The position numbers were made by a program, and so were the translations under genes. A DNA stretch of 64,000 bases, taken from positions 12,509,675 to 12,573,674 of the forward strand of contig NC_087076.1 in assembly GCF_026151205.1 (NCBI RefSeq), in the 5' to 3' direction. This document shows, piece after piece, positions 1 to 12,404 of the stretch (positions are counted from its first letter, which is position 1; each line of letters starts with the position of its first letter). The notes below the pieces were generated by a model. The model worked only from the letters and a program-made list of their open reading frames with translations. It made no database searches and was not told the origin of the DNA. The DNA is from Bolinopsis microptera (taxonomy: Eukaryota; Ctenophora; Tentaculata; Lobata; Bolinopsidae).

Positions 1-3000
1 TGGGATGTTGATATGGGGGTATATGAGGGACACCGAGGTGACAAGGATGCCAGGGACTCCCAGGATATGAGGAATGCAGATCAGTTTAGGAAACATGGAG
101 ATGTGGAAGAGAAGATAGGTGACTTTGAGAAACACACTAAGGTTTGTGATTCATTAACTTGCTAAGAACTTTATATTAGGTTTGCTATTCCGGAAAATAT
201 CCACACAATTTTCGCTATTGACAGATGGCAGTATAAGGCTCAAATGGTTAGGATCTCCTCGATGTCTGTAATCGACTGTATTCTTATCTTTGTTGTAGAG
301 CTACTAAAATAACATTGGTTTGAGCCACTGTATTTGGCAGGGTTTCGGGGGTAGGTTGATGAGACAGCAAGGCTGGACAGCAGGTCAGGGACTAGGAAAG
401 TCGTCAAAGGGCATGTCAGAACCAATGTCCACTGAAGGAGCTCAAAACTCTAAAGATAAAACTGGTCTTGGGTTAGTAATTTAAAGGGCTATTATTATAG
501 GGTCTAGAGCTTTTGCAACAGTATATGTTTTGGAAGTAGATCAAATAAAAAAAGGACAGATAAGATTCATAAATGATTGTAACTTAAACAATATTTAATT
601 AGCACATTCATATTCTTTCTGCGAAACAACTTTTTTTACTGTCATCCATCATCAATCATCATATGTTGCTCTTTGAATTGCAGAATCAAATATAAATTAT
701 GAAACTAAATTTTATATTCGTTTAAAAAAATGAAGTACATCCAAAACATTTTGGAATTTGGACGCAAAAATTTTTTGGGGCCTAAATAAAAATCCGTTCA
801 CAAAATAAGGTGAAAATGCGATTCCGAAAATTTCATGCACAAATTTTGAAAACTGACTGAGTTGTTTCAACTTGAAATTTTAGGAAATCACTTGAATTAT
901 CAAACCAAATGTGTCTATAAACTTTGGAGTTCCTAGCCCAAAGTGTTCTCACTTTGTGGCGACAATAGTGATTAAGTATCCACCAGATCTTAAAATGATC
1001 ATAACTCGGCTTAATTACTTACTTTGTAAGAGGGAGTGGCGTGCCACACTCTCTGTAATCAATGAAATTTTGCGAAACTTTCAGAAATTCTAAGTTTGAC
1101 CCATATCTATATTCTCTGAAATTTTTGTCAAATTTTGACACGAATAACGTTGCGTGTGGGTAGTTACTTTCGGGCCACCCTGTAGTAGGATTACCTGTCT
1201 TTTCACCTATTGAATGAGAGGAATGCTAAATGTCAATGAGGTCGGCTAGCTGACAGTCACTAATTTTTCAAAAACATCGTACGGAATATGTTATCGGGTT
1301 GGCGCTACGATGATGACAGAAGGCTGCTCCTTCGAAATATAGACCACTCCCCTTCAATTATGTGGATAGGAGATATATAATTTGCTGCGCGTGACACCGG
1401 TCATGAGTTAATTAATTACGCCCGAAGTTGTTTACGCCGCAAAGTTATTTTGCCCAGTTTTCCGGTTTTATTTATTATTTGTGCGTGGCGCAATTTTTAC
1501 CGTGCACGGATCCCACTCATTTATGGAAAATGTAGCATGTAAATATTCTGCACAAATGAAAACACGATTGTCAGGTACGCCAAACTTTTCACTTGAAATA
1601 ATTACTGGTACAAGTCCACTGTAGGGAAGACCGATCGTGCGTGGTGTAACCGCGGCGAAATTCTTGTTAAATCTATCTGTTCATTTGTTAATTTGTCGGA
1701 ACAAAATTATTTAGTGTTATATCGTTCTCTGAAATTGAGAAGAATATAAAGAATATATAGCTAACATTTTTTGTTTATATCAACGAAACATTTTAGTACT
1801 TAAATCTTCATTTCAAATACAACTTAACTGATCTGTATGAAACGACCACCAAGCAAATAGAGAACAAAACACTACATTTTGATACTGTCTTAAAAGAGAC
1901 ACGATTAAGTCTACCTTAATAAAGTCTACCTTAAATACCCAACATTTGTATCACGGAACTCTTTGTCGCTCTCCTTAGATTCAAACCTGCGTTGTTATGG
2001 ATCTTATTTCATCAGATAGGCGCAAGGGTTGAGAGAGGAATTCAGTAATGCACTTGGACTTTTGATAGAGCAATATTGAAAATATAGCATTAACAAGAAG
2101 AAATGTGAAACGTGAGCAACTGCTAACTGTATCTGCAGTAATATGTCATTCTAAAAAATAAAAGAAAGAACAGCCATTATAATCAGCAGTTATATGCCAT
2201 TGTAAAAGTGAAATAACAATGTTATAACAATTGTAAACGTGAAATAACAATGTTATAACAATTGGCTTTGTTAACAAGTATTAGCAGTTCTATATTAATT
2301 AGTATTCCCAGATCCGCTAACTGTGATGTAATAAGTTTTACAATTCTTTAAAACTTATAACTAAGTAAGATGTGAAGAATAAAAGTTTTTAGATTTTGAT
2401 GAATAAGTTTAAGTCAGATTCCGGGCTAGGTACCCCATGGTTGAGTGAAGAATTCAGTGGAAGTAATCTGGAGACCAACATGTCTACGATAACATTCAGA
2501 ATTTTTTCTAAAGTTCGAGATTGATTGCCGATCTCGGAGGAATGCTAGCAATCTTAATAAATCCTACCTTACAAGACTTTTTCATAACGTACGAAATGCG
2601 ACGGTTTTCCCGAAATTTCGCCATATTTTCGAATCGCCAAAATTTCGGTCGTCGTAATAGAATCCGTCTCATTATTTTTAGCTTATTCCAATAATTGTGG
2701 CTTCATCTATTCATTTTGTTCTTGAAAAGTTAGTGATATGATGGTGGGACAAATAAACACAATATTCCATGATGAATTTAATGTCAAGTAATACGTTTTA
2801 AATTTACAATAAATTACATTTATGTGCTAACATAAACGTCTTATAAGAGACTAAGTCAAGATAAACAATTTAATACCAAACTCAATAAGTGAAACTGGAA
2901 GAGTCGAGCCGGACCCCTTAGAGGAAGATGAAGAAATCGATTTATAAGTTTCATTTTGTTTCAACATGATTTTACCGATTTTTGAAAATTTTGAATTTCC

Positions 3001-6000
3001 TTTGTATCAGAAAACAAAATGATGAAAAATACCCTTATTTTCTGTGACGACCGAAATGTGACGGTTTTTGTTCAATTTCGCCATATTTTCGGACCGCCAA
3101 AATTTCGGTCGTCGCAAATTGGTCCGCCACAAAAATGTCTTGTAAGGTATATTGCATGCGCAGCAGATGACACAATCCTTTATCCTTTATTAGAAATAAA
3201 TTATAGGTATGTCTGTTGGGGTTATATTTACAATACCTGTCTAATGTCTATTTACCCAATGATCAAGGAATGCTTAATATCAATATAGTCTGTTATCTGA
3301 CACTCCCCAATTTTCCATTATTATTATTTTACTGTTCATTCGGTTGTTTGTAATTGAAAGAACGACATTAGTCGGTGTCGTAACGTTAGAAATAATTCAA
3401 AGTATATCGGACTCTTTAAAAAAAAACAAAAAACAAATATATCGGAGTATATAAAGAATAATGATAATGTGACATTTTTGTGTTTAAATGATCAAAACTT
3501 TAATGGTGAGAGTTAAAAAAGGGCTCACAAATAAAACCTAATTTTACATAACCAGAGGTAGTATCTGGGTTTGTATACCACTCTCTACACTGCACGTGAT
3601 GCCCATATAAGGAGTGTATACTACACGTGATGCCCATATAAGGAGTGTAAACGACTCAACTGCAGTCTGCTCGAAACCGTTTTTAAGCACATTCCACTTA
3701 AGAAAACACTTCGTTTTCGTTATTATCCTAAGTAACACTTTAAATTGAAATTTAATGTAATTGATTTGGAACTTGACAATAAATTGATCCAATCTGCTGA
3801 ACTGATAGAATAAACAGCAATTTAAGTTGAACTATTCGCAAATGTACAATAACTCTTCAGTAAGTTGTATAACGATAGAAAACAGTTTATATCTCAGATT
3901 TCACAGTTCAAAGTCTCTTTAGCACCCAACATTGTTAATAGAAGTATGATTCAGAGATACACTGGTCCATTTCATAGCGGTTAAACGACTGCTGGTAAGT
4001 CTCTCCGACACCTCCTTAAGGAGTGTATACTACACGTGATGCCCATATAAGGAGTGTATACTACACGTGATGCCCATATAAGGAGTGTATACTACACGTG
4101 ATTCAGAGATAAACTGGTCCATTTCATAGCGGTTAAACGACTGCTGGTAAGTCTCTCCGACACCTCTTTAAGGAGTGTATACTACACGTGATGCCAATAT
4201 AAGGAGTGTATACTACACGTGATGCCCATATAAGGAGTGTATACTACACGTGATTCAGAGATAAACTGGTCCATTTCATAGCGGTTAAACGACTGCTGGT
4301 AAGTCTCTCCGACACCTCTTTAACACGTGATGCCCATATAAGGAGTGTATACTACACGTGATGCCCATATAAGGAGTGTATACTACACGTGATTCAGAGA
4401 TAAACTGGTCCATTTCATAGCGGTTAAACGACTGTTGGTAAGTCTCTCCGACACCTCTTTAAGATAAGACCTCATAGCTGATCTCCTGGTGAGGAATACC
4501 ACTGGATTGCATGCGGAGTTCAGGGGAACTAAGATGTAGATAAATGTGTCTACTATGTCGATGGGAATGTTGTTGTAGGTTGACATGTTAAAGATAGGAA
4601 TGCCTGCGATGATAATCATTCCAATGTTGCAGGTGCAGTAAATGGCAGATAATATCCAAACAGTGACTGTAGCTTTCTTTTTTCCTAGGCTGACATTGTT
4701 TCTTGAAATTGCTGTTTGATTTTTTTCGGTGTGCGAGAGATGTAGTGTCCTGATCATAAGCGCGTTTGACAGTAAAACTATAATGAATAAGCTAACCAGG
4801 ATAAGAAATCGAACATGATAAAAAATCATATTAAGACTTATGGAATCAATCGGAAATAAAGCCCGCATTAGTATTAAAACTAAAACAACTACGCTGTATA
4901 ATACCATCAAGGCCATTACCAACACCCAGTTTATGACATGATGCGGGAAAATGGCGGATATTGCCCTTATAATTGCCATCAAGCATGTCAAAAAGCTAGT
5001 CGCAAATACAGAAATCGTAAAAACTATATATGAAATATCCAGCAATGACGGAAAATTATCATATATTATAGGTTGTAATGAAGAGAAAAATGATACAGCT
5101 GAAATGCTCAATATGAGGTCAAACACATTTAGTGCTATAAAGATCTTGGTAGTCGGAGTTACGGAATTTCTTCCCCTGACCGAAGTTGAGGACCTTATTG
5201 TTATGACAAAGTAGGACAATGACAAAATGTTCGTTATAGTCCCCACTGTTGCTATCAGAGCACTGATAATGAATATCACTTGTATACTGCCATCGGCCGG
5301 AGGAGTAGATGTCGAATATGCTGATGACGTCATCTGCCCTGATGACGGCATCTGCCCTGATGTTCCAGTCATGAGTGATGTTCCAAACTCTGTGTACCTA
5401 TGAAGATTTGAAATTAAAGCATATTGGAAATCAATGAAGACAGTGACATTAAACTGTCTAACATTGACAATTTACATGTAATACTAATAGCTTTCACGCA
5501 ATACGGAACACCATCGGTCAATAAAAAAGCAAAGCAACAAACTGAACTGATCCAGTGCAATCTTAACGAGCCCAGAACCATTAACCCATAAAATGAGCAT
5601 AGCTCCAGAATTTCATACATTGTTTCCGTGCATATTGCATAACACACATGGGCCAACAAGTCTCAGTGGAACCTAAGGGGTCGTTCACATATTACGTAAT
5701 CACTTTTTGGCCAATTTTTAACCCCTCCCCTTCCGTAATCAATTTTACACATAGCTATTGTGTTCAAATTACACCATCGTAATCATTTGGAAACCCCCTC
5801 CCACTCGGCTGATTACGTAATACCTTATCGGTCATAATTATCACGGACCAAATTTTTCACGGACATAATTATTCACTCTCATGACCGCCATCAACTACAT
5901 TGCCACAAAATGTCCAAAAAAATTGTGAAAATTGCTGGTGTTTTTTTAAATTAGTGTTTTACTCTTTTGACTTTTTCTGAACTCTATAATGTTACTAAGG

Positions 6001-9000
6001 AGTGATTATATTTGTCCTAGTATACTAATAAGCTTATAATGTATAAGATTACTATATATAGTAATCGGCTACACACATATCTACACACATATCTACGCAT
6101 ATGTAGGGACTCACACACACTAAAAGTAATGGAAATAATAACCGGCTTTATTATTCACGGACTTTAATGCCACAGACATTATTTTCACGAACATAATTAC
6201 TCACGCTATGGTCTTTAGAGTGAAATCAATGTCCGTGATAATTATGACCGATAAAGCAGCACCCTCCGATAAGGTATGTCAACGACTCGTAACTTAGGAC
6301 ATTATTGATTATAAAGTGGTTATTTAACAATAGGTTCGTTGTAACACTATCCTTGACTATCTGTATCGTTACAAATGATGTCTCCGCTAAGTTAGGAATA
6401 AGTGGGCAATCTGTTATTTTATTTAAATATTCATGGGCGTTGGAATGTCGTGAATATATAAATATCTTAAATTTATGCATATTATTATAGATGGTTGGGG
6501 AATTTAATCGAACGTGATCACGTACGATTAAATTCCCCAACCCGCGTGACAAATACAATCGACTGACATACGATTAAATTCCACCGACTACAATGGTAGG
6601 TGTGTCTTGAGCAAGAATGTGGCCGTGGTTTTGCACTACTGACCCGGCTGTAAGCAATCATCATCACGGTGACATTATTGCTCTACAGTTCACCAGCGCT
6701 TACCACTGTACTTTTGCAATAAAATTACTGGCACTAGAACCACAGAACGAATGTATCATTCAACGGGCTGTGAAAATGCAGCTCCGAAATACCTGACGAA
6801 TTTCAGGTCACAACAGATGTCTGTGTGTACGTGAATATAATGTCAAATAAAATAGAATAACTTAACTTATAGTATTAATAGGCAGTGTTACGGAGAATAG
6901 TTCACCTTACTTTGAAAGAAAAGCGGGATAAACTTAGTTTCATCACCCCAGAAATACAAAATAGCAGGCTGAGTTAACGATGAAAATCATCACCACCAGA
7001 ACTTTCTGGCTGAGGCCAATAGTGAAATCGCACGGTTCCAGCTCTGTTACGTCTCGGGTATGACATTTTGGTTACTACCCCAAATTTAACAACCTTGTCA
7101 ATCATCGCGATCGGTTTTTAAAATTCGTTTACTGTTGGCTTCATCAATGTTTTTACCTTCCTTAATGGGGCATTCACATATTAGGTACGTAATCAGCTGA
7201 GGGGAAGGGGGGTTTCTAAATGATTACAGTTGATTATATTTGACGTGTTGTCTTAGACTTCTGTAACAATGCTCTATTGAAAGGTGAGAAACCAGACCAA
7301 TGGTCAACTGCCAACATCATACCAATTCCAAAGAAGGGCGACCTTAGCGAACCAATGAACTATCGGGGAATAAGCTTGTCATCCCTAGTTGCCAAGGCTC
7401 TAAACAAGATGGGTCTTGATTACGGTTAATTACGGAGAGGGGGATAAAATATTGATAACGTAATATGTGAACGACCCCGTTACAGAAAAAGCGGTCCGAA
7501 GGCTATCATCATTTTACTAATAAAGCTGTACATGAATTAAAATACTCTTTCGAGTCTCGCAAATACGCATATGCACATAAAGACGTGACTAATGAGGTTT
7601 CTTCTAAATTTATCAATTTAGACATCTGGAGTGTTAGTGCTGCTGATATTAAGTTTATAGTTTAACATTGTATAAAGTTAAAGTTGTTTGCCATGACTGA
7701 TAATGATGTTACCTTGATCTTATCTAGGAAACCCTGAGGTGCGGCGGTTCTTCTATAATTCATATGCACTGCACCTGGTGTACCTGTCAAAAGGAAAATG
7801 TATTCTTGTCCGAACATAAACGTTCTACCTTAACTTTGACTCCATATCCTAAGGCTTTGTCTTACTGAACGGCTGGAGGGGTAAGGGTCGTTATGTCAAA
7901 TAACCTTTAGTAATTAGTATAGCTGTGATCAGGGATTGCACTAATCAATATGAATTAGAATACCATGGAGGGAAGGCAGCATCCAAGAGTCCCAGCTACA
8001 TAAATATTGAAGGGGTTTTACACATTTTTGATATTATAGTCATGAACGTTTCCACAGTTTTTTTTTCTTACAGAAAGTTCTCAACTAAGTAATCTGTCGT
8101 TGGGCACATAACATACTGTTGACTTAAAGCTCTTTTGTTTTTTGTTAATCCATTTGAGAAGCTAAGAGTGCAATTTCTTTGACAGACTTCTAAAAACCGT
8201 CAAAAAACGAGGTCGAAGATTTAAAAATCGAATAGGGTGATTGCTTAAAGATAGAGAGAAGATAGATTTTTGACTCGATTTTCAGTGGGCATGATTGAAA
8301 TTCACAATACAATTACTCGTATGCGCTGATATGACCATAGACCAGCGATAACTTCATCTAGAAACAATATTTTTCAATGTTGCCAAAAGAAACTGATAGT
8401 TATAGATATCAGTGCCATCTTTTTCCATCTGATATACAAGAAAGACATTCACAATGTAAAGTTAGGCAGCTGCGAATAGGCCATTCCACTGCCACACATT
8501 TGATCTGTCTAACGTTAGAATCACATATAATCATAATGGCATAGACATTAGGCAGCGTTTTGAATTTGGCTAGGTCCTTCTCCCAACGAACAACTTTGCT
8601 GCTGGATCAAATTTAACCAAAACGGCAAAAAATATCCAATCCAGTGATTATGGATTTAACTTAGATAAGTATGCCGAAGGTTGAATTATTGCCGGACAAT
8701 TACCAAAGAATTAAATCTTTGCATTATTAATTGTTGCCAAATGATTGCCAAACACCCAAGAATGGTGAAGGTTATATATAATGATGTATTTTTATTTCGA
8801 GGTTCGCCCATATCATAAACTAACCAACACAAGGGAAGAAAGTAATTATGGTGAATGGTATGACAAAAAGAGTGAACAAATTAATACATCCACAATAAAG
8901 CACACAGATAAATCATAAATGGATTATCACCGAGTAACTACATAGTACGCTATTCACAAGAGAGCAAAAACTAATAGGTCCGAACAACCAACTTTGATAT

Positions 9001-12000
9001 CCAGTTGAACAACCAATTTATTTCAAAATTCAAATAAACTTTACATCAATGTATTACAGTTATATTTAGAAAAGACCACACTATATCCTGTGAGACAAAG
9101 CACGTGGAAAATGAGAGCTAGAAAAGTATTCCTGAGACTCAACACTACCAATGGCTAGCATGGCCAATAATTCCTATGTTTAAATGAACAAGGTCATTCG
9201 AGTAATCCATCATATTGTTTCTTGCAAGTTTGAATTTCCCAAGAAAAACATTTCAGCCATGCGACTCAAATAATATTCCAATCCGGATTTTACATTTGAA
9301 TTTGAGCATGGGATAATAGGTATTAAGGTATAGAATAAATATATCACAAAAGGTACATAGTCTGCTTGAAAACCAAGCAAATACTCGTACTACTACTCCT
9401 AAGCTTTTAAAATCTTATAGTGCATATCGCTATTAGATCAAAGCAAGGGAATAACATTTACTATAACTATCAGAACCGTCTAAAACTTAAGACTGTGCAA
9501 GACTCAAGGCTCTATGGTGGCCGGATCAGTTTCCTACCCTAAAGTCTCCCAGTAAAAATAATTATTACCTATTTAATTCGCGTTTTTGACACCACTTGGG
9601 GGTCCAAATTTTGGGTACTAAAATTCTTATTCCTTGGCCGATTTTCGATTTTTTCATGCTGATTTGAAGGCCATTAAAGCATTTGAATCAGTTAAAAAAG
9701 TTTCAGTTTTATATCTTGTACGGTTTTTGCGGAAACCCGTGTTAAAGTTGATGCCGTGGTGTCAGTAAAATGGTGCGGATAAATAAATATATATATATAT
9801 ATATATATATCGTCTCGCTTTATATATAGTAAGATAACTAAACTTTTCTATGGAAATTTACGCGCATTGTTCAGTTGAGAATAATAAATAGAACAATGCG
9901 CATGAATTTATCTGGAAAAGTATAGTATAAAAGCTGCTTTTGTGTTCAGGCAGATGTCTAATTTAATCAAAGGGAGAACATGTTGACCACATACGTTGAC
10001 CACATACGCTGAGTTTTAATACTTTCAACACTACTATATAACAAATAATTTGAGTGCTATGTAACCTGGAAGTAACGTTGAAAAGGACTTTGAGGGGGTC
10101 TGTAGTCCCCCTGCATAGTATGTTTGTGTTTCACTGACTTGTAAACTGAAGACGTAAATACGCTGACCACATACGCTGAACTTTAGATTTGTAGTCTAAA
10201 TCAAACTGTAACTAGATAACTTTAAAAGCTTGTGCGAAATAACAAATATAAGATAGGTTACTATGAATAATGAGAGAAGTATTGAGTACGGTGTTGTTAT
10301 TAAAGATGCACTATGGGATTAGATAGATCATAGCTGTTTAGGAGTTACGGACCAAAAATAGGTGGATACGAAAGTTTTGTGACTTAAACCTTTGCTTTTC
10401 AAAAAAACACAAGTTCCTGCGCTAAAATATAAGCGACCATTCACAACTACGGCCTTAAATCTCCCAGAACAAAGAACAACAATCTAACCATTATGAACGA
10501 TAGTCGTTACTGCCCCTACCACCCGTCCGACTTTGTAAGCTAAAAGTTAAATGCATAAAATAATAAAATAAATAAAGGAATTATATAATCTCTTTATTTA
10601 CGGTGCTAGGTTTGTATAGCAGCTATAATGAGGCTGTCAATATATCCTGTTTAATAATGTCTGAGGCGTTTTCCCGACAAGATTAGGGACAATATTTTAA
10701 CATACTGAGACACTGTTGACGGGTATGAAACTTCCAATACCAAACTATGACTGTGAATATTCTATTCTGCTATAAATGTCGTAATACTGAGTGCTGTTAT
10801 AGTTGTCAACATCATTAATTTTTGCTAATTTTGTTAGTAGTATATAGTTTGCCTAAAGTTTGCCTTATTATTGCTATTTATTCAATTCTGAGAGGAACTT
10901 AAATATTGTACGCGAGTGTTGAACTAATGTAAACCTATAAATATGTAATGTATGAACCGTTTTGGTTGACCTTCGTACCTTACCTTATAGATTAAATCTG
11001 GGCTACCTTTCTGTCAACCTCAAAGTTCCGTCAACAAAAATTAAAAATTAGATTTCCGAGTAAAGCCATAACTATACAGTTACAATTTTACAAAGTTCTA
11101 AGTCAGCTGAATCCTTCTAGTAGTATTACACTTCATCTAATTTCTTAATCAACTTAAAATTGAAATCACAGATAGCGATTTAAATTCGATCCTAACTCCA
11201 AAATGCATATAATGCATGGTACTGATAAATAAATGAATGCACATAAATAAATAACTTAAACTGTGTCTGCTGTTCTTTTTACAATAGGGCTAAGGTTTAA
11301 AATGTATTTATGTTATATAAAGTGGCTCGAATAATGATTAATTTTAGATACAGTAGACTCATCAAGTAAGCAGGACTTAATTGATGAACCGTGGATATTT
11401 ATCGGTGTTACTAAGACTGCAATAGTTAAAATGAGAATTTTAAGTAAAGAATAAAATCTATGTCGATCTGCAGTCTGCAGTCTGCACAGATCGAGGTGTA
11501 GTGATAAAACGTGATAAAACGTGGAGACCAAAGATTTAAGTTTTAACAATACTAATTTAATAAACGCTACGAACCAAGTTGACTACATCAACGATTGTAA
11601 TGAACCAAGAGAAATAGGTGCTGTTAACGAATAAATCTAAAGTACAAACAACTTTTCATAATAAAACTTGGTGAAAGGCCAATTACAGTATTGTTTGCCT
11701 TTTTTTCCACTTCAAAGTTTTGTTGAGCGCTGTGAGAATCCATACCAAATTGTATACTGTATAGGGTTACCTAAACGAATTCCGGTAAGTCGGTTCTTGT
11801 GCGATTATCTAGATTTCGCAGACGTCCCCTATTAGTATACTGCTCTTACTTAATTTATAGCAGTCTTAACAAATTCTAACACTTTCACAAACGACACTGA
11901 ACGACAGCTGTGTCATGCTCCGTCTATTTAACAATATTTGTATTTTCTTTGAACATTTATGTAAGTGTTAGTCAGCAAGACCAAGTAGTTATCTAAAATA

Positions 12001-12371
12001 CAAAGTTAATGCTAGCTAAGCTTTAAATTATTCAATTATTTAGAGTCTAATCTTTTACACATAGACGTCTCTAAAATTATTTATTTTAAACTTTTGCGCA
12101 AAAAATTACTGACGACCCAAAATGTTGTTATGAAATTTTCGGAAGTTACAATCACCTCTCCGTTAAAATAGGCAAACAAAAGCATAGTTGGTTAGTACGT
12201 TAATTTTTTGGGAAAAGTGCGTGAAGTGCGTCCTATTTTTTAGTGCGTTTAAGTACAAAAAAGTGCGTTTTACTTTATGTCACTACTTTATAATTATACA
12301 ATTAAGACACCATTCATAATAAGGGGTCGTTCACATATTACGTAATCAATATTTTGGCAATTTTTACCCCT

Positions 12372-12404
<33 letters not shown>

